64,000 nt of DNA from Candidatus Proelusimicrobium excrementi (GCA_934643455.1 CAKUBV010000003.1:186001-250000), one strand, 5' to 3'. Numbered from the stretch's first letter, positions 34,991-44,887 are shown. Program-made: numbers and translations. The notes: a model not told the origin generated them from the sequence alone.

Positions 34991-36784
34991 ATGAAATCCT
35001 ATGCCGTAGACAGCGTTTACGCTTTTATCATCTTTGTGGTGGCGTTTCTTATTTTGCCTTTTTTCGTTCCTTATGAGGATGAAGGCAAAGCTTCCGCGCC
35101 CCTCGGCGAATACTCCATAGAGGAAGAAGAAAAGCCCGAGGTCTTTACAAGGGTCATCGACAGAGTATCCTCCTTTTACAGATTAAAACGCAAAAAACGC
35201 CCTTACGTCAAAGCCGGCGCAGCTAAAGAAGCGGAAAACGCTAAAACGGCTTCCTTAAAAAGACAAAATTCGGCAAAAAACGAAGCGCAAACAAAGAACG
35301 GCGTTAAAATCGTTTCCGCGCCGGAACGCTTTTCCGAGGCTGAAAACCTCAGGGCGAGTTCTTCAAACGGCTACGCAAGGCCTTCCGCCCCGGATATGGC
35401 GGAACTTAACGGCAATCTCTATAAAATAATGCCCGATCATTACGGCAACAAATACGTAATTACCGGCGGTGGCCCCGTGCCTTTAAAATCCTTTTTGGCA
35501 AACGGCGGCAGGGTTGTAAAACCTGTTTACTCATCGGGAAACGAGCGCGGCGCGGCCGGAGCAGGGAAAGTTTATACCGCCTCCGCTTATCCGGGAAATA
35601 CGCGCGCGAAATCTTCCGGGCAAAACATTCCTCGCACTGAAACCGTAAACAAAAACAGTTCCGGGCACGGTTCTTTGACCGGGTTTTCCCACGGGCGGGC
35701 CTCACTGCCCTCTTCGGAAGGCGGAAGTTCAAATTACGCGTCTTTCGGCTCCGGCAGAGATAAATTTTCCGTAGGCCCTTATGATTTTAATTCCGATAAC
35801 GGCGGATTTGAGGACCTTAAAGGCAATCTTAATTCTTCCTCCGGGGGATCTCCCGGCCAGCGCACGGAAAACGCCGAAAGCCGCATTCCCAAAGCTTATA
35901 AACTTCAGAACATTCAGCCTATTTTAAGCGATAAATCCATAAGCGTAACGGACGCCAAGACGGAACAGGATATTTCATTGTCCACCGACGGAACGGATGC
36001 TTCTTTTGACGAGTGGGGCGACGGCTCCGCCGATAATTTGGACGAGAACCACGCGCCGGAACCTTCCAAGGATAAACAGACGGCTCCTCAGAATGTGATT
36101 GTCCGCAACATTGAAAAAGGCGACGTAAGCTCCGGTTTTATTCCCAGTGACGAGCTTACCCGCCGCGCCATGACGGACGAACTTTTAGGCGGGCTGAGTT
36201 TCCAAGGAATCGCCGGAAGTAAAAATATACCCGTGCAGGACCCGTGGATTCTGCCCAATTCCATAGATGACAGGCCGGGAAACGCTTTTATCAGGGCTAA
36301 CTCCAACGTTATCAGCGAGAAAGATGACAAAGTAAGAAGCCTTTGGACGGAAAGCGATATACAATACGCCGAAAACAAAGATATTATAGCCGCTTCCACA
36401 AAAGGGGAAAGCACCGCTTTGGTTATGATTAACGGGCAAAAAGATCCTTATACAATGCTGACTATGCCCGAGAACAGCTATTATTATCAGGTAACGGCCG
36501 GTTTGCTTAACAATAATGTCCGCAAAGTGGAAAACAACGGTTCCGTAGATTTAAATAAAATAGACCGTAACAAAGTTTTGGTGGTAGTGCCGGAAAAGCC
36601 TTTGGCGGAAAACTTGCGTAAAGACGGTTATAAAGTGGCTTTGTTTGAAAGATATATAGTTACGCCGCGTAATTTAAACAATTTTTATAAACAGACATCT
36701 TCGGCGGTAAACGAGATAGAAACGGCTAAACAGGCCGAACTCGACAATAAAAAGAAGGATATAGCCTTTTCCTTTAAGAACTGA
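34991..36784 (+). CDS. single-anchor envelope protein A of a three-paralogue cluster
   Basis: The 597-residue protein starts after CGGAGGG. An N-terminal membrane helix (residues about 8-27, YAFIIFVVAFLILPFF) is followed by an acidic run (EEEEKPE) and a basic amphipathic helix (FTRVIDRVSSFYRLKRKKR). A long Ser/Gly/Asn-rich low-complexity region spans about 70-330. The C-terminal part is folded: KVLVVVPEKPLAENLRKDGYKVALFERYIVTPRNL reads like a small alpha/beta domain. The genes at 37570 and 39623 repeat this layout. No function is recognisable. The anchor and low-complexity linker would project the C-terminal domain from the inner membrane into the periplasm. Confidence 0.75.
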   Translation: MKSYAVDSVYAFIIFVVAFLILPFFVPYEDEGKASAPLGEYSIEEEEKPEVFTRVIDRVSSFYRLKRKKRPYVKAGAAKEAENAKTASLKRQNSAKNEAQTKNGVKIVSAPERFSEAENLRASSSNGYARPSAPDMAELNGNLYKIMPDHYGNKYVITGGGPVPLKSFLANGGRVVKPVYSSGNERGAAGAGKVYTASAYPGNTRAKSSGQNIPRTETVNKNSSGHGSLTGFSHGRASLPSSEGGSSNYASFGSGRDKFSVGPYDFNSDNGGFEDLKGNLNSSSGGSPGQRTENAESRIPKAYKLQNIQPILSDKSISVTDAKTEQDISLSTDGTDASFDEWGDGSADNLDENHAPEPSKDKQTAPQNVIVRNIEKGDVSSGFIPSDELTRRAMTDELLGGLSFQGIAGSKNIPVQDPWILPNSIDDRPGNAFIRANSNVISEKDDKVRSLWTESDIQYAENKDIIAASTKGESTALVMINGQKDPYTMLTMPENSYYYQVTAGLLNNNVRKVENNGSVDLNKIDRNKVLVVVPEKPLAENLRKDGYKVALFERYIVTPRNLNNFYKQTSSAVNEIETAKQAELDNKKKDIAFSFKN

Positions 36785-36911
36785 GCGTTTATAGGCCTTA
36801 AGTCCCAACTTTTTTTAGGACTTTGTACCCTTGTATCAAAGACTTTTATTTAATAAGTTTTATTAGTAGGAGTTTCGTTTTTATATTCTTTAATTTATGG
36901 AGAAATTGTTT

Positions 36912-37547
36912 ATGAAAAAGTCAATGTTATCTTTAGCGGTAATTTTTATTTTTACCCTGTGCGCTTTGCCTTCCAATGCGGGGCCTTATGATAATACGTG
37001 TAAAATTAACGGCGTCAGATATACCATGGGCCGCGTAATTGAAAAGTTCGGCCAAAGCGCAAAAGCGATTAAAGGCTGCTGCGTATGCGGGACAAGAGAA
37101 TCTTTATGCGGCTGGGCGTATACGGAAGATTATGACGGCAGCGGGCTTTATTACTCCCTTACTTTAATTGCCGCCAAGCACAATCATTTCCAGGCTCTGA
37201 GATATTTGGTGGAATCCTGCAGAGGGGGCGTTGACCACTTCCCGTCCAAAGAGGACAATTATACCCATCTTATGTACGCCGTAAAAAACGGAAATGTCGA
37301 AATGGTGAAATATCTTTTAAGCAAAGGCGCCAGCGCAACCCGTAAGAATAAATACGGCGAAAGCGCAAAGGATATGGCCGCAAAAAGCAGAAATCAGGAA
37401 ATAGTAAACATTTTTAAGAATAATTCTTACTCGGACTTGATGGATCTCAAATACAAGCAGGAAATAATCAAAATGCTTAAAATACACAATCAGGATAAAG
37501 AAAAAGCACTTGCGGATTTGGGATTGCATTTTGATAATTTAATTTAA
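36912..37547 (+). CDS. secreted ankyrin-repeat protein
   Basis: The 211-residue protein starts at MKKSMLSLAVIFIF. A GGAG nine bases upstream supports this ATG over the one at 36897, and the signal peptide (to about SNAG) agrees. A Cys-containing segment (KGCCVCGTRESLCGW) precedes about three ankyrin repeats: LTLIAAKHNHFQALRYLVE, THLMYAVKNGNVEMVKYLLSKGAS and ESAKDMAAKSRNQEIVNIFK. Ankyrin repeats bind proteins. Lying between paralogues A and B, it may bind one of them, which is inference from position only. Confidence 0.85.
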   Translation: MKKSMLSLAVIFIFTLCALPSNAGPYDNTCKINGVRYTMGRVIEKFGQSAKAIKGCCVCGTRESLCGWAYTEDYDGSGLYYSLTLIAAKHNHFQALRYLVESCRGGVDHFPSKEDNYTHLMYAVKNGNVEMVKYLLSKGASATRKNKYGESAKDMAAKSRNQEIVNIFKNNSYSDLMDLKYKQEIIKMLKIHNQDKEKALADLGLHFDNLI

Positions 37548-37569
37548 CCGCATTTAAAAGGAGGCGGCT

Positions 37570-39573
37570 ATGAAAACTAAAAAAACAGGCAGTATTTTTA
37601 TATGGATTTTTGCCGCCTTTGCGCTGTTTTTGGCGGTTCCTTTTATCACTACGGAGGAAGGTTCTTCCTCAAAAAAAGGCAATCTTTCGATAGAGGAAGA
37701 CGGCGTTTTGCCCGTAGTCGGTTCGGAAAACCCTTTAGCTAAATATTTTAATAAGGTGGCGGATTTTTACGGTTTTAAAAAGAAAGCCCCCGCCGGCGGC
37801 AGGAAGTCGTTTGCCGCAAACGCCTCTTCAGCAGCTAATGACGAGGAGCTTTTCGGCACGGAACTCAGCGGGCTTTTTGCCGCTTCTAAAGACGCTTCTT
37901 CTTCCGCCGAGGCCGCCAACGGCGGCGCTTCCGCCGAAGATTTTGAGGCAATCCGCGCGGCTTACGCCAAAGCCGCCGCAGTTTCCGTTGAAGACGGTAC
38001 GGTAAAAACAAGAAGCGGCATGGTTCTTAAACCTTCCAAAGAAGGTTACGAACTTGACGGCAAATTTTATAAAAACGGCAATTATCCTTCCCTTTCCAAA
38101 CGCAGAGAAATAGAAAACGCCTTAAGTAAATTCCATAAGGAAAACGCCGCCCGCCAAGGCTTGACGGCGGCTTATTTCCGCGCTCCTGACGGGAGTTTAA
38201 ACGTTAAATATGTCTCGCCGGAATCTTTGCCCGGCAGAGAAGCCCCTCTCTTGGCCTCCGCTTCGGCCGGCACCGGCGGCAATTATTACCGCGGCGCCAG
38301 GATAATTTCTAAAGGGGAATCTTCCGGCGGGGGAGCTTCTTCTTCCTCACACGGCAGGCATGCGGGTAAGTTTTCCATGGATAATATTGAAGACGCATAC
38401 GACAGTTTGTCTTCTAAAATTAAAGAGAATGTGAACGGTTCCGATTCATCGGATTCCGACGAAAATTCCTCCGAAGACTCCGGCCCCGAACAAAACCTTT
38501 CAAAGGAGCTTATCGCCAATTCAAGCAATGCTTCTATTAGCTTTCTCGCTCCGTCTAAGCGTACCGAAAGCCCCAACGAAATCCCCATGGAATATCAAAA
38601 TGCGCCCGGCGCGGTATTGACTTTTACAAGAACGCCGATAGGTTCCAATTCTATGGCGGAATTCCTTAACAAATACGGCATAGACGGCAAATTTAATCTG
38701 ACTGAAATACCGCTTGATTTGGTAAGGGGAAGAAGAAACGAACACAATTTAGCCGTAGCTGAATCCGCGGTTAGGAAAATACAAAGCTTAAAGAACGAAG
38801 ACGGCTTGGTAAAAGTATTTTCTCCCGCTCCGCTCCCGGAAATGCGTTTAGGTAATAAGGACGATAAGGAAAAATCCGACAACGGTATTTATGTGGCTTA
38901 TCCAAGGGTCCCGTGGATGGAAGTCGGCGAGAACGGCCAGCCTAAAGAGGTTAACTTTTCCGAGGTGTTTTTTAGCAGAACCGGCATAGGAAATATGGTT
39001 GAGGCTATGGGCAATCCCGAAACCGGCGACTTCTTGGACACCACCGATTTGGAAAACCGCTACGCCAAACTTGACGCAAAAAGATCGGAAAACAGTAAAT
39101 TTCTCCAAATGATAGGCGCCAATGCGGCAATCAATAAAAGAATGCCGAAAATGGTTTTTTACTTGGGCAAAGCCAGAAAAAACCAAAATAATATTATGAT
39201 AGCCTCTCCGTCCTCTTTCCTGTATGTATACGCGCCGAATATGGCGCCTGATTTTGTAGCCGGGGCTTCCGCAGAAAATTCCTATCAGGAGATGCCTTCG
39301 GAAGAGTTCCTAAACAAAGTCGGAGCGAAAGGCAACAATAACATTGTAGTGGTTAACGACGAAAAAGTCCGCGAAACCCTTATAAAAGCCGGGGTTAAAA
39401 ACGTTTCCGTCATTGAAGAAGAAAGGCTTTCTTCAGGTGTGCCGGAAGATATTGAATACGTTATAGATTCCCTTAGGGTGGTTGTCAGCGAAAGGGTTAT
39501 GTCTGACGATGTTCTTAAACAGGAATTTATAAAGGCCATGTCGCAGACCAATAAAAAAGTTTCCGGGAAATAA
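37570..39573 (+). CDS. single-anchor envelope protein B of a three-paralogue cluster
   Basis: The 667-residue protein starts after AGGAGG. It has an N-terminal membrane helix (about 9-27), an acidic run (SIEEDG), and the segment NPLAKYFNKVADFYGFKKKA, which corresponds to FTRVIDRVSSFYRLKRKKR in protein A. Then come Ala/Ser-rich and Ser/Asp-rich stretches (for example DSSDSDENSSEDSG near 300) and a folded C-terminal half. Its segment NNNIVVVNDEKVRETLIKAG, followed by VKNVSVIEEERL, aligns with the C-terminal alpha/beta segment of A. No known domain is recognised. Confidence 0.75.
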   Translation: MKTKKTGSIFIWIFAAFALFLAVPFITTEEGSSSKKGNLSIEEDGVLPVVGSENPLAKYFNKVADFYGFKKKAPAGGRKSFAANASSAANDEELFGTELSGLFAASKDASSSAEAANGGASAEDFEAIRAAYAKAAAVSVEDGTVKTRSGMVLKPSKEGYELDGKFYKNGNYPSLSKRREIENALSKFHKENAARQGLTAAYFRAPDGSLNVKYVSPESLPGREAPLLASASAGTGGNYYRGARIISKGESSGGGASSSSHGRHAGKFSMDNIEDAYDSLSSKIKENVNGSDSSDSDENSSEDSGPEQNLSKELIANSSNASISFLAPSKRTESPNEIPMEYQNAPGAVLTFTRTPIGSNSMAEFLNKYGIDGKFNLTEIPLDLVRGRRNEHNLAVAESAVRKIQSLKNEDGLVKVFSPAPLPEMRLGNKDDKEKSDNGIYVAYPRVPWMEVGENGQPKEVNFSEVFFSRTGIGNMVEAMGNPETGDFLDTTDLENRYAKLDAKRSENSKFLQMIGANAAINKRMPKMVFYLGKARKNQNNIMIASPSSFLYVYAPNMAPDFVAGASAENSYQEMPSEEFLNKVGAKGNNNIVVVNDEKVRETLIKAGVKNVSVIEEERLSSGVPEDIEYVIDSLRVVVSERVMSDDVLKQEFIKAMSQTNKKVSGK

Positions 39574-39622
39574 TAATTGCTCGGGCTGCGGAGTTTAATA
39601 TAATTATAAGAAGGGGAAATTT

Positions 39623-41464
39623 ATGTCTAAAAGTTTAATTTTAAAAATAATTTTAGGCGGTTTTTTAGTGTTTTTGCTTTTACCCGCTTTTTATGACGAA
39701 GAAAAACCCGCCCAAAAAAATTCTTTTAAGGATGCGTACGGCTTTAATCCCGACGGATACGAAGAGGAAGAACTGCCCGTACTGGAGGAAGAAACTCCCT
39801 CCAAGGAAAATATTTTTACAAGATACGGCAAAAGATTTAAACAAATGTACGGCCGCGCATTTTTTGGCGCGCCCGAGAATCGGCAGGAAGCTCCGCGCGT
39901 TTATGCAGACGCAGGCAATGAAGACGGCGACGAAGATTTGTATTGTGCTATGGCAATGTTGTTTAACGGCTCCGAAGGGGCCGGTTCTTTGCGGTCTTCT
40001 TACGCCGGCAATCAGGGCGGCGATCGTTTGGGCGGTTCTGTCAACGCTTTGCCTTCCGGCGGCGTATATGCCGGCGGTTACTCCTCAATGAAGCAGACCG
40101 TGCACGATAACGCCCCGGTAAAAGGCTTATATGAAAGTTCTTCAGTCGAATCTTATGAAAACCGCACAAAAGCCAAACAGGTATACAGCAATGTAATGAA
40201 AAAGGTTGACGGAAGCGTACCTGCAAAGAAAGCTGCTGCCGGCGGAGATGCGCAAAATATTTCTTCCGCGGAAAACGGGCGTTTGGAATCTTTCAGAAAC
40301 GGCGTTCCCGGCATGGTGTCTACACCCGGCTGGGCGGCGGATATAAGCGATTCTTTTTTGAACGGTGTTAAATTTAACCGCGTTTATACGGGCATAGCCA
40401 GCCGCAATTCAAATAAAGGCGGTTATAATTCCGCCCGCGCCAATTCGGAGGCAACTTACGGCGGTTTTTCCAATTCCAGGGCGAACTTTACCGAAGATGA
40501 CCGTAACGCTCAGGATTTGGGAGAACTTTTTGCCAAAGCTTCTTCCGATATAAACGCGAAAGTTAAAGATATTTCCAAGTCAGTCCGTGATAATGTTTCT
40601 TCAAACGGGGAAGCATCCGGCGGATCCTCTTATTTACCTGGCCCGGATATTAAAATCCCCGGCGGCGATAAATCCGGCCAAGATAAAGAAAATGAGAACT
40701 CCGGCGGAAGTATCGGCTCCGGCGGTGAGGGGCAAGGTTCAGACCAAGGCGGTGCGGACGGAAGTTCGGGAAGTGTACCCGGCGGAGATAATCTCGGCGG
40801 CGAAGGGGCAGGCATACCCGAGCCGGTTGTCCCCTCTGCGGAAGACAGCACATTTAGTGTAAAGGATTGGGACAGCAACATGTCCAGATCTTGTAATTCT
40901 TTCGCTGATGAGCCCGAACCTTTGCAGCCGTTGTTCAAAAGGAATTTGACCGAGATAAAAAATGATTTGTCGCAAGGAAAAGACCACGCTGATAAAATAC
41001 AAGTGGACTCTTGCTCCGGCAATCCTGTACCAGTTGACAATGTTCCCGTTTTAAAGGAAGAAATATCTTCCAAGCAAGTACTGGTGGATTTGGGAAAAGT
41101 TGAAGTTGACGGACGGCATTTAAGGGCTACTCCCAGTGAAGGTTCTATAGCCGCGGCAGGGATTAACATTATCGGCTTTAACAGTTATGTTCAGGGCAGG
41201 CAGAATATACCTTCCTCCGACGGGGCTTTCAACGGCATTGACAGAAAAGAGTTTATCGTTAACGCCAATAATGAAAATACTATTATACTTACGACCTCCC
41301 CGGCTATAGCCGAGGCTTACGTAGGCAGAACGGTTCTTATAGAACCCGGTGATTTGGAAAGCCAGTCAAAAGTCAGGCAAATAGCCGAAAGGCTGAACAA
41401 TATGGATCAGGAAACGCAGCGCATTTTGGCTGCGAAAGCGGCAAGGGAAGCCTCTGCCCGCTGA
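39623..41464 (+). CDS. single-anchor envelope protein C of a three-paralogue cluster
   Basis: The 613-residue protein starts with MSKSLILKIILGGFLVFLLLP, a membrane helix. Acidic runs follow (EEEELPVLEEE) and then IFTRYGKRFKQMYGRAFFG, matching the basic aromatic helix of A and B. A Gly/Ser/Asn-rich linker fills about 100-390, with a strongly Gly-rich part at about 345-400. The C-terminal region contains NENTIILTTSPAIAEAYVG and RTVLIEPGDLESQ, a plausible counterpart of the alpha/beta segment in A and B. A GGGGAAATTT ribosome site precedes it. Function is unknown. Confidence 0.75.
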   Translation: MSKSLILKIILGGFLVFLLLPAFYDEEKPAQKNSFKDAYGFNPDGYEEEELPVLEEETPSKENIFTRYGKRFKQMYGRAFFGAPENRQEAPRVYADAGNEDGDEDLYCAMAMLFNGSEGAGSLRSSYAGNQGGDRLGGSVNALPSGGVYAGGYSSMKQTVHDNAPVKGLYESSSVESYENRTKAKQVYSNVMKKVDGSVPAKKAAAGGDAQNISSAENGRLESFRNGVPGMVSTPGWAADISDSFLNGVKFNRVYTGIASRNSNKGGYNSARANSEATYGGFSNSRANFTEDDRNAQDLGELFAKASSDINAKVKDISKSVRDNVSSNGEASGGSSYLPGPDIKIPGGDKSGQDKENENSGGSIGSGGEGQGSDQGGADGSSGSVPGGDNLGGEGAGIPEPVVPSAEDSTFSVKDWDSNMSRSCNSFADEPEPLQPLFKRNLTEIKNDLSQGKDHADKIQVDSCSGNPVPVDNVPVLKEEISSKQVLVDLGKVEVDGRHLRATPSEGSIAAAGINIIGFNSYVQGRQNIPSSDGAFNGIDRKEFIVNANNENTIILTTSPAIAEAYVGRTVLIEPGDLESQSKVRQIAERLNNMDQETQRILAAKAAREASAR

Positions 41465-41518
41465 TAGAGTTAAAACACATGCGTCCGCTTGATAAAAAGC
41501 GGAGTGTTCGGCCATAAA

Positions 41519-42967
41519 ATGAAATTAAAATCAGATCTTAGTAATTTGGAAGAGTTTTTGCCTAAAACATATTCTCCGGAAAAGAGGTTAAAGGCAAAAA
41601 CTCTTTTCTTTAAAAAACTGGCTTTAAAAGCGCATCAATTTTACGGCGGCAAAATAGCCGTAATTCCAAAAGCAGGGCCTATGCTTCCCGCTTGGCTGAG
41701 TGTTTGGTATACGCCCGGCGTTTCTTCCGTTTCCACGGCGGTAAGGGCTGATAACGCCGCCTCGTTTGCTTTAAGCGGCAGGGGCGGGCGCGCGCTTGTA
41801 CTCAGCGATTCCACGCGCGTTTTGGGCGACGGGGACTGTACGCCGCCAGGCGGGCTGGGCGTAATGGAAGGCAAAGCTATGCTGATGAAGTATTTGGGCG
41901 GATTTGACGCTTTCCCCGTTTGCATAAACAGCCGCGGCGCAGACGGCAAACCTTCGGCCGAAAAAATAATAGATTTCGCACATATGGTCGCGCCCACTTT
42001 CGGAGCGATTAATCTTGAAGACATCAGCCAGCCTAATTGCTACAGGGTTTTGGACGAACTTCAAAAAACTTGTTCTATTCCCGTTTGGCACGACGACGCC
42101 CAAGGCACGGCCTGCGTTACCTGCGCGGCTTTGATAAACGCGTTAAAATTAGTCCGCAAAAAAATCAATAAAATCAAAATAGTGCTTTACGGGGCGGGCG
42201 CGGCCAACAGCACCGTCGCCAAATATCTTATGCTTTTGGGCGCAAACGGCGGCGATATCGTGATGTTTGATTCGGCCGGAACCTTAAACAAAAACAGAAC
42301 CGATCTTAAGAACAATCCAGATTTTTACCGTCAATGGGATTTGTGCCTTAAAACAAATCAAAACGGAGTAAAAACTCAGGAAGGAGCTTTCAAAAACGCC
42401 GATGTGCTTATAGCTCTTTCCAAACCCGGGCCGGGTACGATTAAGCCGGAATGGATAAAACTAATGGCTAAAAAGGCCATAGTGTTTGCCTGCGCCAATC
42501 CCGTGCCGGAAATATATCCTGACGAAGCTTTGGCGGCGGGCGCTTTTATCGCCGGGAGCGGAAGGGGCGATTTCCCCAATCAGGTAAACAATTCTTTATG
42601 TTTCCCCGGGCTTTTAAAAGCCGTTCTTTTATGCCGCGCCAAAGCCATTACGGACGGCATGGCTCTTGCCGCCGCCGAAGCGATGGCGGCCTGCGCCGCG
42701 GCCAAAGGCCTTAAAAAAGAAAAAATATTGCCGGATATGTATGACCCGGAAGTCTATCCTTTACAAGTTAAGGCCGTGGTAAAACAAGCTTTGAAAGAAG
42801 GCCTTGCGCAGGAAAATATTACGCCGGAAGAAGCTTACAAACGCGCAAAAGCGGATATTAAAGCTTCCCGTCGTTTAAGCGGGGATTTGTATAAGAGCGG
42901 ATATATAAAAAAACTGCCTGCGTCGTTAATAAGCTCCGCGTTGAAAGAGGCTTTAAAAGAAGCATGA
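41519..42967 (+). CDS. malic enzyme (NAD(P)-dependent malate dehydrogenase, decarboxylating)
   Basis: About 482 residues from the ATG at 41519; an in-frame TTG at 41489 is the alternative and the ribosome site is weak for both. The N-terminal domain has YTPGVSSVSTAVRADN, with the family Tyr, and NLEDISQPNCYRVLDEL and VWHDDAQGTACVTCAALINAL, with the metal-binding Glu/Asp residues. The Rossmann domain has VLYGAGAANSTVAKYL and FACANPVPEI. It converts malate to pyruvate and CO2. Its stop overlaps the fumarase alpha start (ATGA), so it forms a C4-acid operon with the next two genes. Confidence 0.92.
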   Translation: MKLKSDLSNLEEFLPKTYSPEKRLKAKTLFFKKLALKAHQFYGGKIAVIPKAGPMLPAWLSVWYTPGVSSVSTAVRADNAASFALSGRGGRALVLSDSTRVLGDGDCTPPGGLGVMEGKAMLMKYLGGFDAFPVCINSRGADGKPSAEKIIDFAHMVAPTFGAINLEDISQPNCYRVLDELQKTCSIPVWHDDAQGTACVTCAALINALKLVRKKINKIKIVLYGAGAANSTVAKYLMLLGANGGDIVMFDSAGTLNKNRTDLKNNPDFYRQWDLCLKTNQNGVKTQEGAFKNADVLIALSKPGPGTIKPEWIKLMAKKAIVFACANPVPEIYPDEALAAGAFIAGSGRGDFPNQVNNSLCFPGLLKAVLLCRAKAITDGMALAAAEAMAACAAAKGLKKEKILPDMYDPEVYPLQVKAVVKQALKEGLAQENITPEEAYKRAKADIKASRRLSGDLYKSGYIKKLPASLISSALKEALKEA

Positions 42968-43797
42968 GAATTATACAAGCCGAAAAAATAACTTCTATGG
43001 TAGCCGCATTGTGCATAGAGGCGGCGCATAATCTTCCGCCTAACCAAATAAAGCTTTTAAAACGGGCGGCTTCGTCAGAAAAAGGCCTGCCGGAAAACTT
43101 GCTTAAACTTATCTTAAAAAACGCCGAAACGGCCCGCAAGGATTTGTATCCTCTTTGCCAGGACACAGGCACGGCCGTGGTGTTTTTGGAAATAGGCCAA
43201 AACGTTTTTATTGATGGCGACGTCAACAAAGCCGTTGACGCAGGCGTGAGAAAAGGCTTTAAAGAAGGTTACTTGCGTAAATCAATAGTAGCCTGCCCTT
43301 TGTTTAAAAGGGAAAATACCAAGGATAATACGCCTGCGGTTTTGCATATCTCTTTTGTAAAAGGCGACAAAATTAAAGTTAAAGTTTTGCTTAAAGGCGG
43401 CGGAGCGGAAAATACGAGCCGCCTTAAAATGTTTGCCCCGGCCGACGGCAAAAAAGAAATATCGGATTTTATAATCCAAACCGTGAAAGAAGCCGGAGCA
43501 AAAGCCTGCCCGCCCCTTACTTTGGGCGTAGGTATCGGAGGGGATTTTGAACAATGCGCCTTCTTGGCGAAGAAAGCCCTTACGCGCAAATCAAAAAACA
43601 GAAATAAGCTTTACGCCGCTTTTGAGGAAGAACTGCTTTCAGGCGTGAACGCTCTTAAAATAGGGCCGCAGGGTATGGGCGGCAAAACCACCGCTCTGGC
43701 CGTATATATTGAAACCGCTCCTTGCCATATGGCAAGCCTTCCCGTTGCCGTTAACGTTTGCTGCCACAGCCACCGTTTTAAAGAGGGCGAAATATGA
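42964..43797 (+). CDS. class I fumarate hydratase, alpha subunit
   Basis: The 277-residue subunit of the two-gene, [4Fe-4S] fumarase/tartrate dehydratase family. Candidate cluster cysteines are in YPLCQDTGTAVVF, FEQCAFLAKKAL and VNVCCHSHRF. Also present are GGGGAEN and GPQGMGGKTTALAV, conserved in the alpha domain. The family also includes L-tartrate dehydratase, but linkage to malic enzyme favours fumarate/malate. Oxygen-labile enzymes of this type suit an anaerobe. Confidence 0.92.
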   Translation: MRIIQAEKITSMVAALCIEAAHNLPPNQIKLLKRAASSEKGLPENLLKLILKNAETARKDLYPLCQDTGTAVVFLEIGQNVFIDGDVNKAVDAGVRKGFKEGYLRKSIVACPLFKRENTKDNTPAVLHISFVKGDKIKVKVLLKGGGAENTSRLKMFAPADGKKEISDFIIQTVKEAGAKACPPLTLGVGIGGDFEQCAFLAKKALTRKSKNRNKLYAAFEEELLSGVNALKIGPQGMGGKTTALAVYIETAPCHMASLPVAVNVCCHSHRFKEGEI

Positions 43798-44309
43798 TAA
43801 AAATAACTCTGCCTCAGGATACAGGAAAATTTAAAAAGCTTAAAACCGGGCAGGAGGTTTTGCTTAGCGGGACGATTTATTCGCTGAGGGATAAAGCCCA
43901 CGCCAAACTTGTCTCTTCCGGGCGGATGCCGTCTTTTTTAAACGGGGCGGTAATCTATTATATGGGCCCCACTCCGGCGCGGACGGGCAGGCCTTGCGGC
44001 AGCTGCGGGCCAACCACAAGCGCGCGTATGGATAAATATACGCCTACATTAATCAAAAAAACAAGTATAATTGGTATTATAGGCAAAGGCGAGCGTTCCG
44101 CCGCGGCGAATAAAAGTATGCAAGGCCGCTTGGTTTATTTCCTCGCTTATGCCGGATTGGGTGCTTTATGCGCCAAAAGCGTTTTGAAAAGCGAAGCCGT
44201 ACTTTATAAGGAATTGGGAGCGGAAGCCGTCTTCAAGCTGGAAGTTAAGGATTTTCCGCTTATCGTCGCCCAGGATTTAAAAGGCGATAACATTTACGGA
44301 GGGATATAA
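43794..44309 (+). CDS. class I fumarate hydratase, beta subunit
   Basis: The 171-residue C-terminal-type domain has LLSGTIYSLRDKAHAKL, YYMGPTPARTGRPCGSCGPTTSARMD and the active-site IGKGERSAAANK. It overlaps the alpha gene by four bases and is itself overlapped by the lipoprotein start (TAATG). Together alpha and beta make one active site. Confidence 0.92.
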   Translation: MIKITLPQDTGKFKKLKTGQEVLLSGTIYSLRDKAHAKLVSSGRMPSFLNGAVIYYMGPTPARTGRPCGSCGPTTSARMDKYTPTLIKKTSIIGIIGKGERSAAANKSMQGRLVYFLAYAGLGALCAKSVLKSEAVLYKELGAEAVFKLEVKDFPLIVAQDLKGDNIYGGI

Positions 44310-44884
44310 TGAGAAAGTCATTTTTACTTTTAGCCGTTTTATGCGGCGCTATATTTTTAGGTGCGTGCAGCGGGAATAAAAAGAGCGACGCTTATGAGGA
44401 AGAACCTTATAACCGTTCCAAAAAAGCCTCTTATGAAAATCAAATGAGGTACTCCGCCTTTATCCCGTTTATGTACGAAGATAAATTTTACGCCTATTAC
44501 GCTTTGGGCAAAAAGATTTCCGGCCCGGATAATAAAGGCTGGTACGAAGCGGAATTTAAAAACGGCCCTAAAGAAGGCCAAACGATAAAAACCAAGGATA
44601 TCATCCTCAAAACCCGCCCGGCCGAAGGCTATGAACTTAAAAAAGGTTTGGTGGTTTTGGTAAATCACTGGAACCCCAAAAAACAGGATGAAAACAGCCG
44701 CACCGATATGTGGCGCAAAGGCGTGGTTTACAATTTGGATAAATTAAGCGAAGATAAAGTAATGCTTGAATTCCCCCATGACCGCAACGACTTTATGGCC
44801 ACCAAAGAAGTTTACCGCCTTGATAATATCAGGCTTATACTTGAGCCGGAAAATATAAGAGATCCCAGAATCTTCTTGGATTAA
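44309..44884 (+). CDS. putative lipoprotein, uncharacterised
   Basis: The 191-residue protein has a signal peptide with the lipobox LGAC (Cys20). The mature part is strand-rich, with KFYAYYALGKKISGPDNKGWYEAEFKNGP and GLVVLVNHWNPKK, and recalls small SH3-like or Tudor-like folds; I cannot name a family. Its start shares a base with the fumarase beta stop, so it is translationally coupled, and it leads into a run of envelope genes. Confidence 0.75.
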   Translation: MRKSFLLLAVLCGAIFLGACSGNKKSDAYEEEPYNRSKKASYENQMRYSAFIPFMYEDKFYAYYALGKKISGPDNKGWYEAEFKNGPKEGQTIKTKDIILKTRPAEGYELKKGLVVLVNHWNPKKQDENSRTDMWRKGVVYNLDKLSEDKVMLEFPHDRNDFMATKEVYRLDNIRLILEPENIRDPRIFLD

Positions 44885-44887
44885 ACC

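Noticed and set aside
36800..36823. Rho-independent terminator after paralogue A
   Set aside because: AAGTCC / GGACTT gives only a 6-bp A/T-rich stem with a 12-nt loop and the T-run lies inside the loop, so it is too weak to call.
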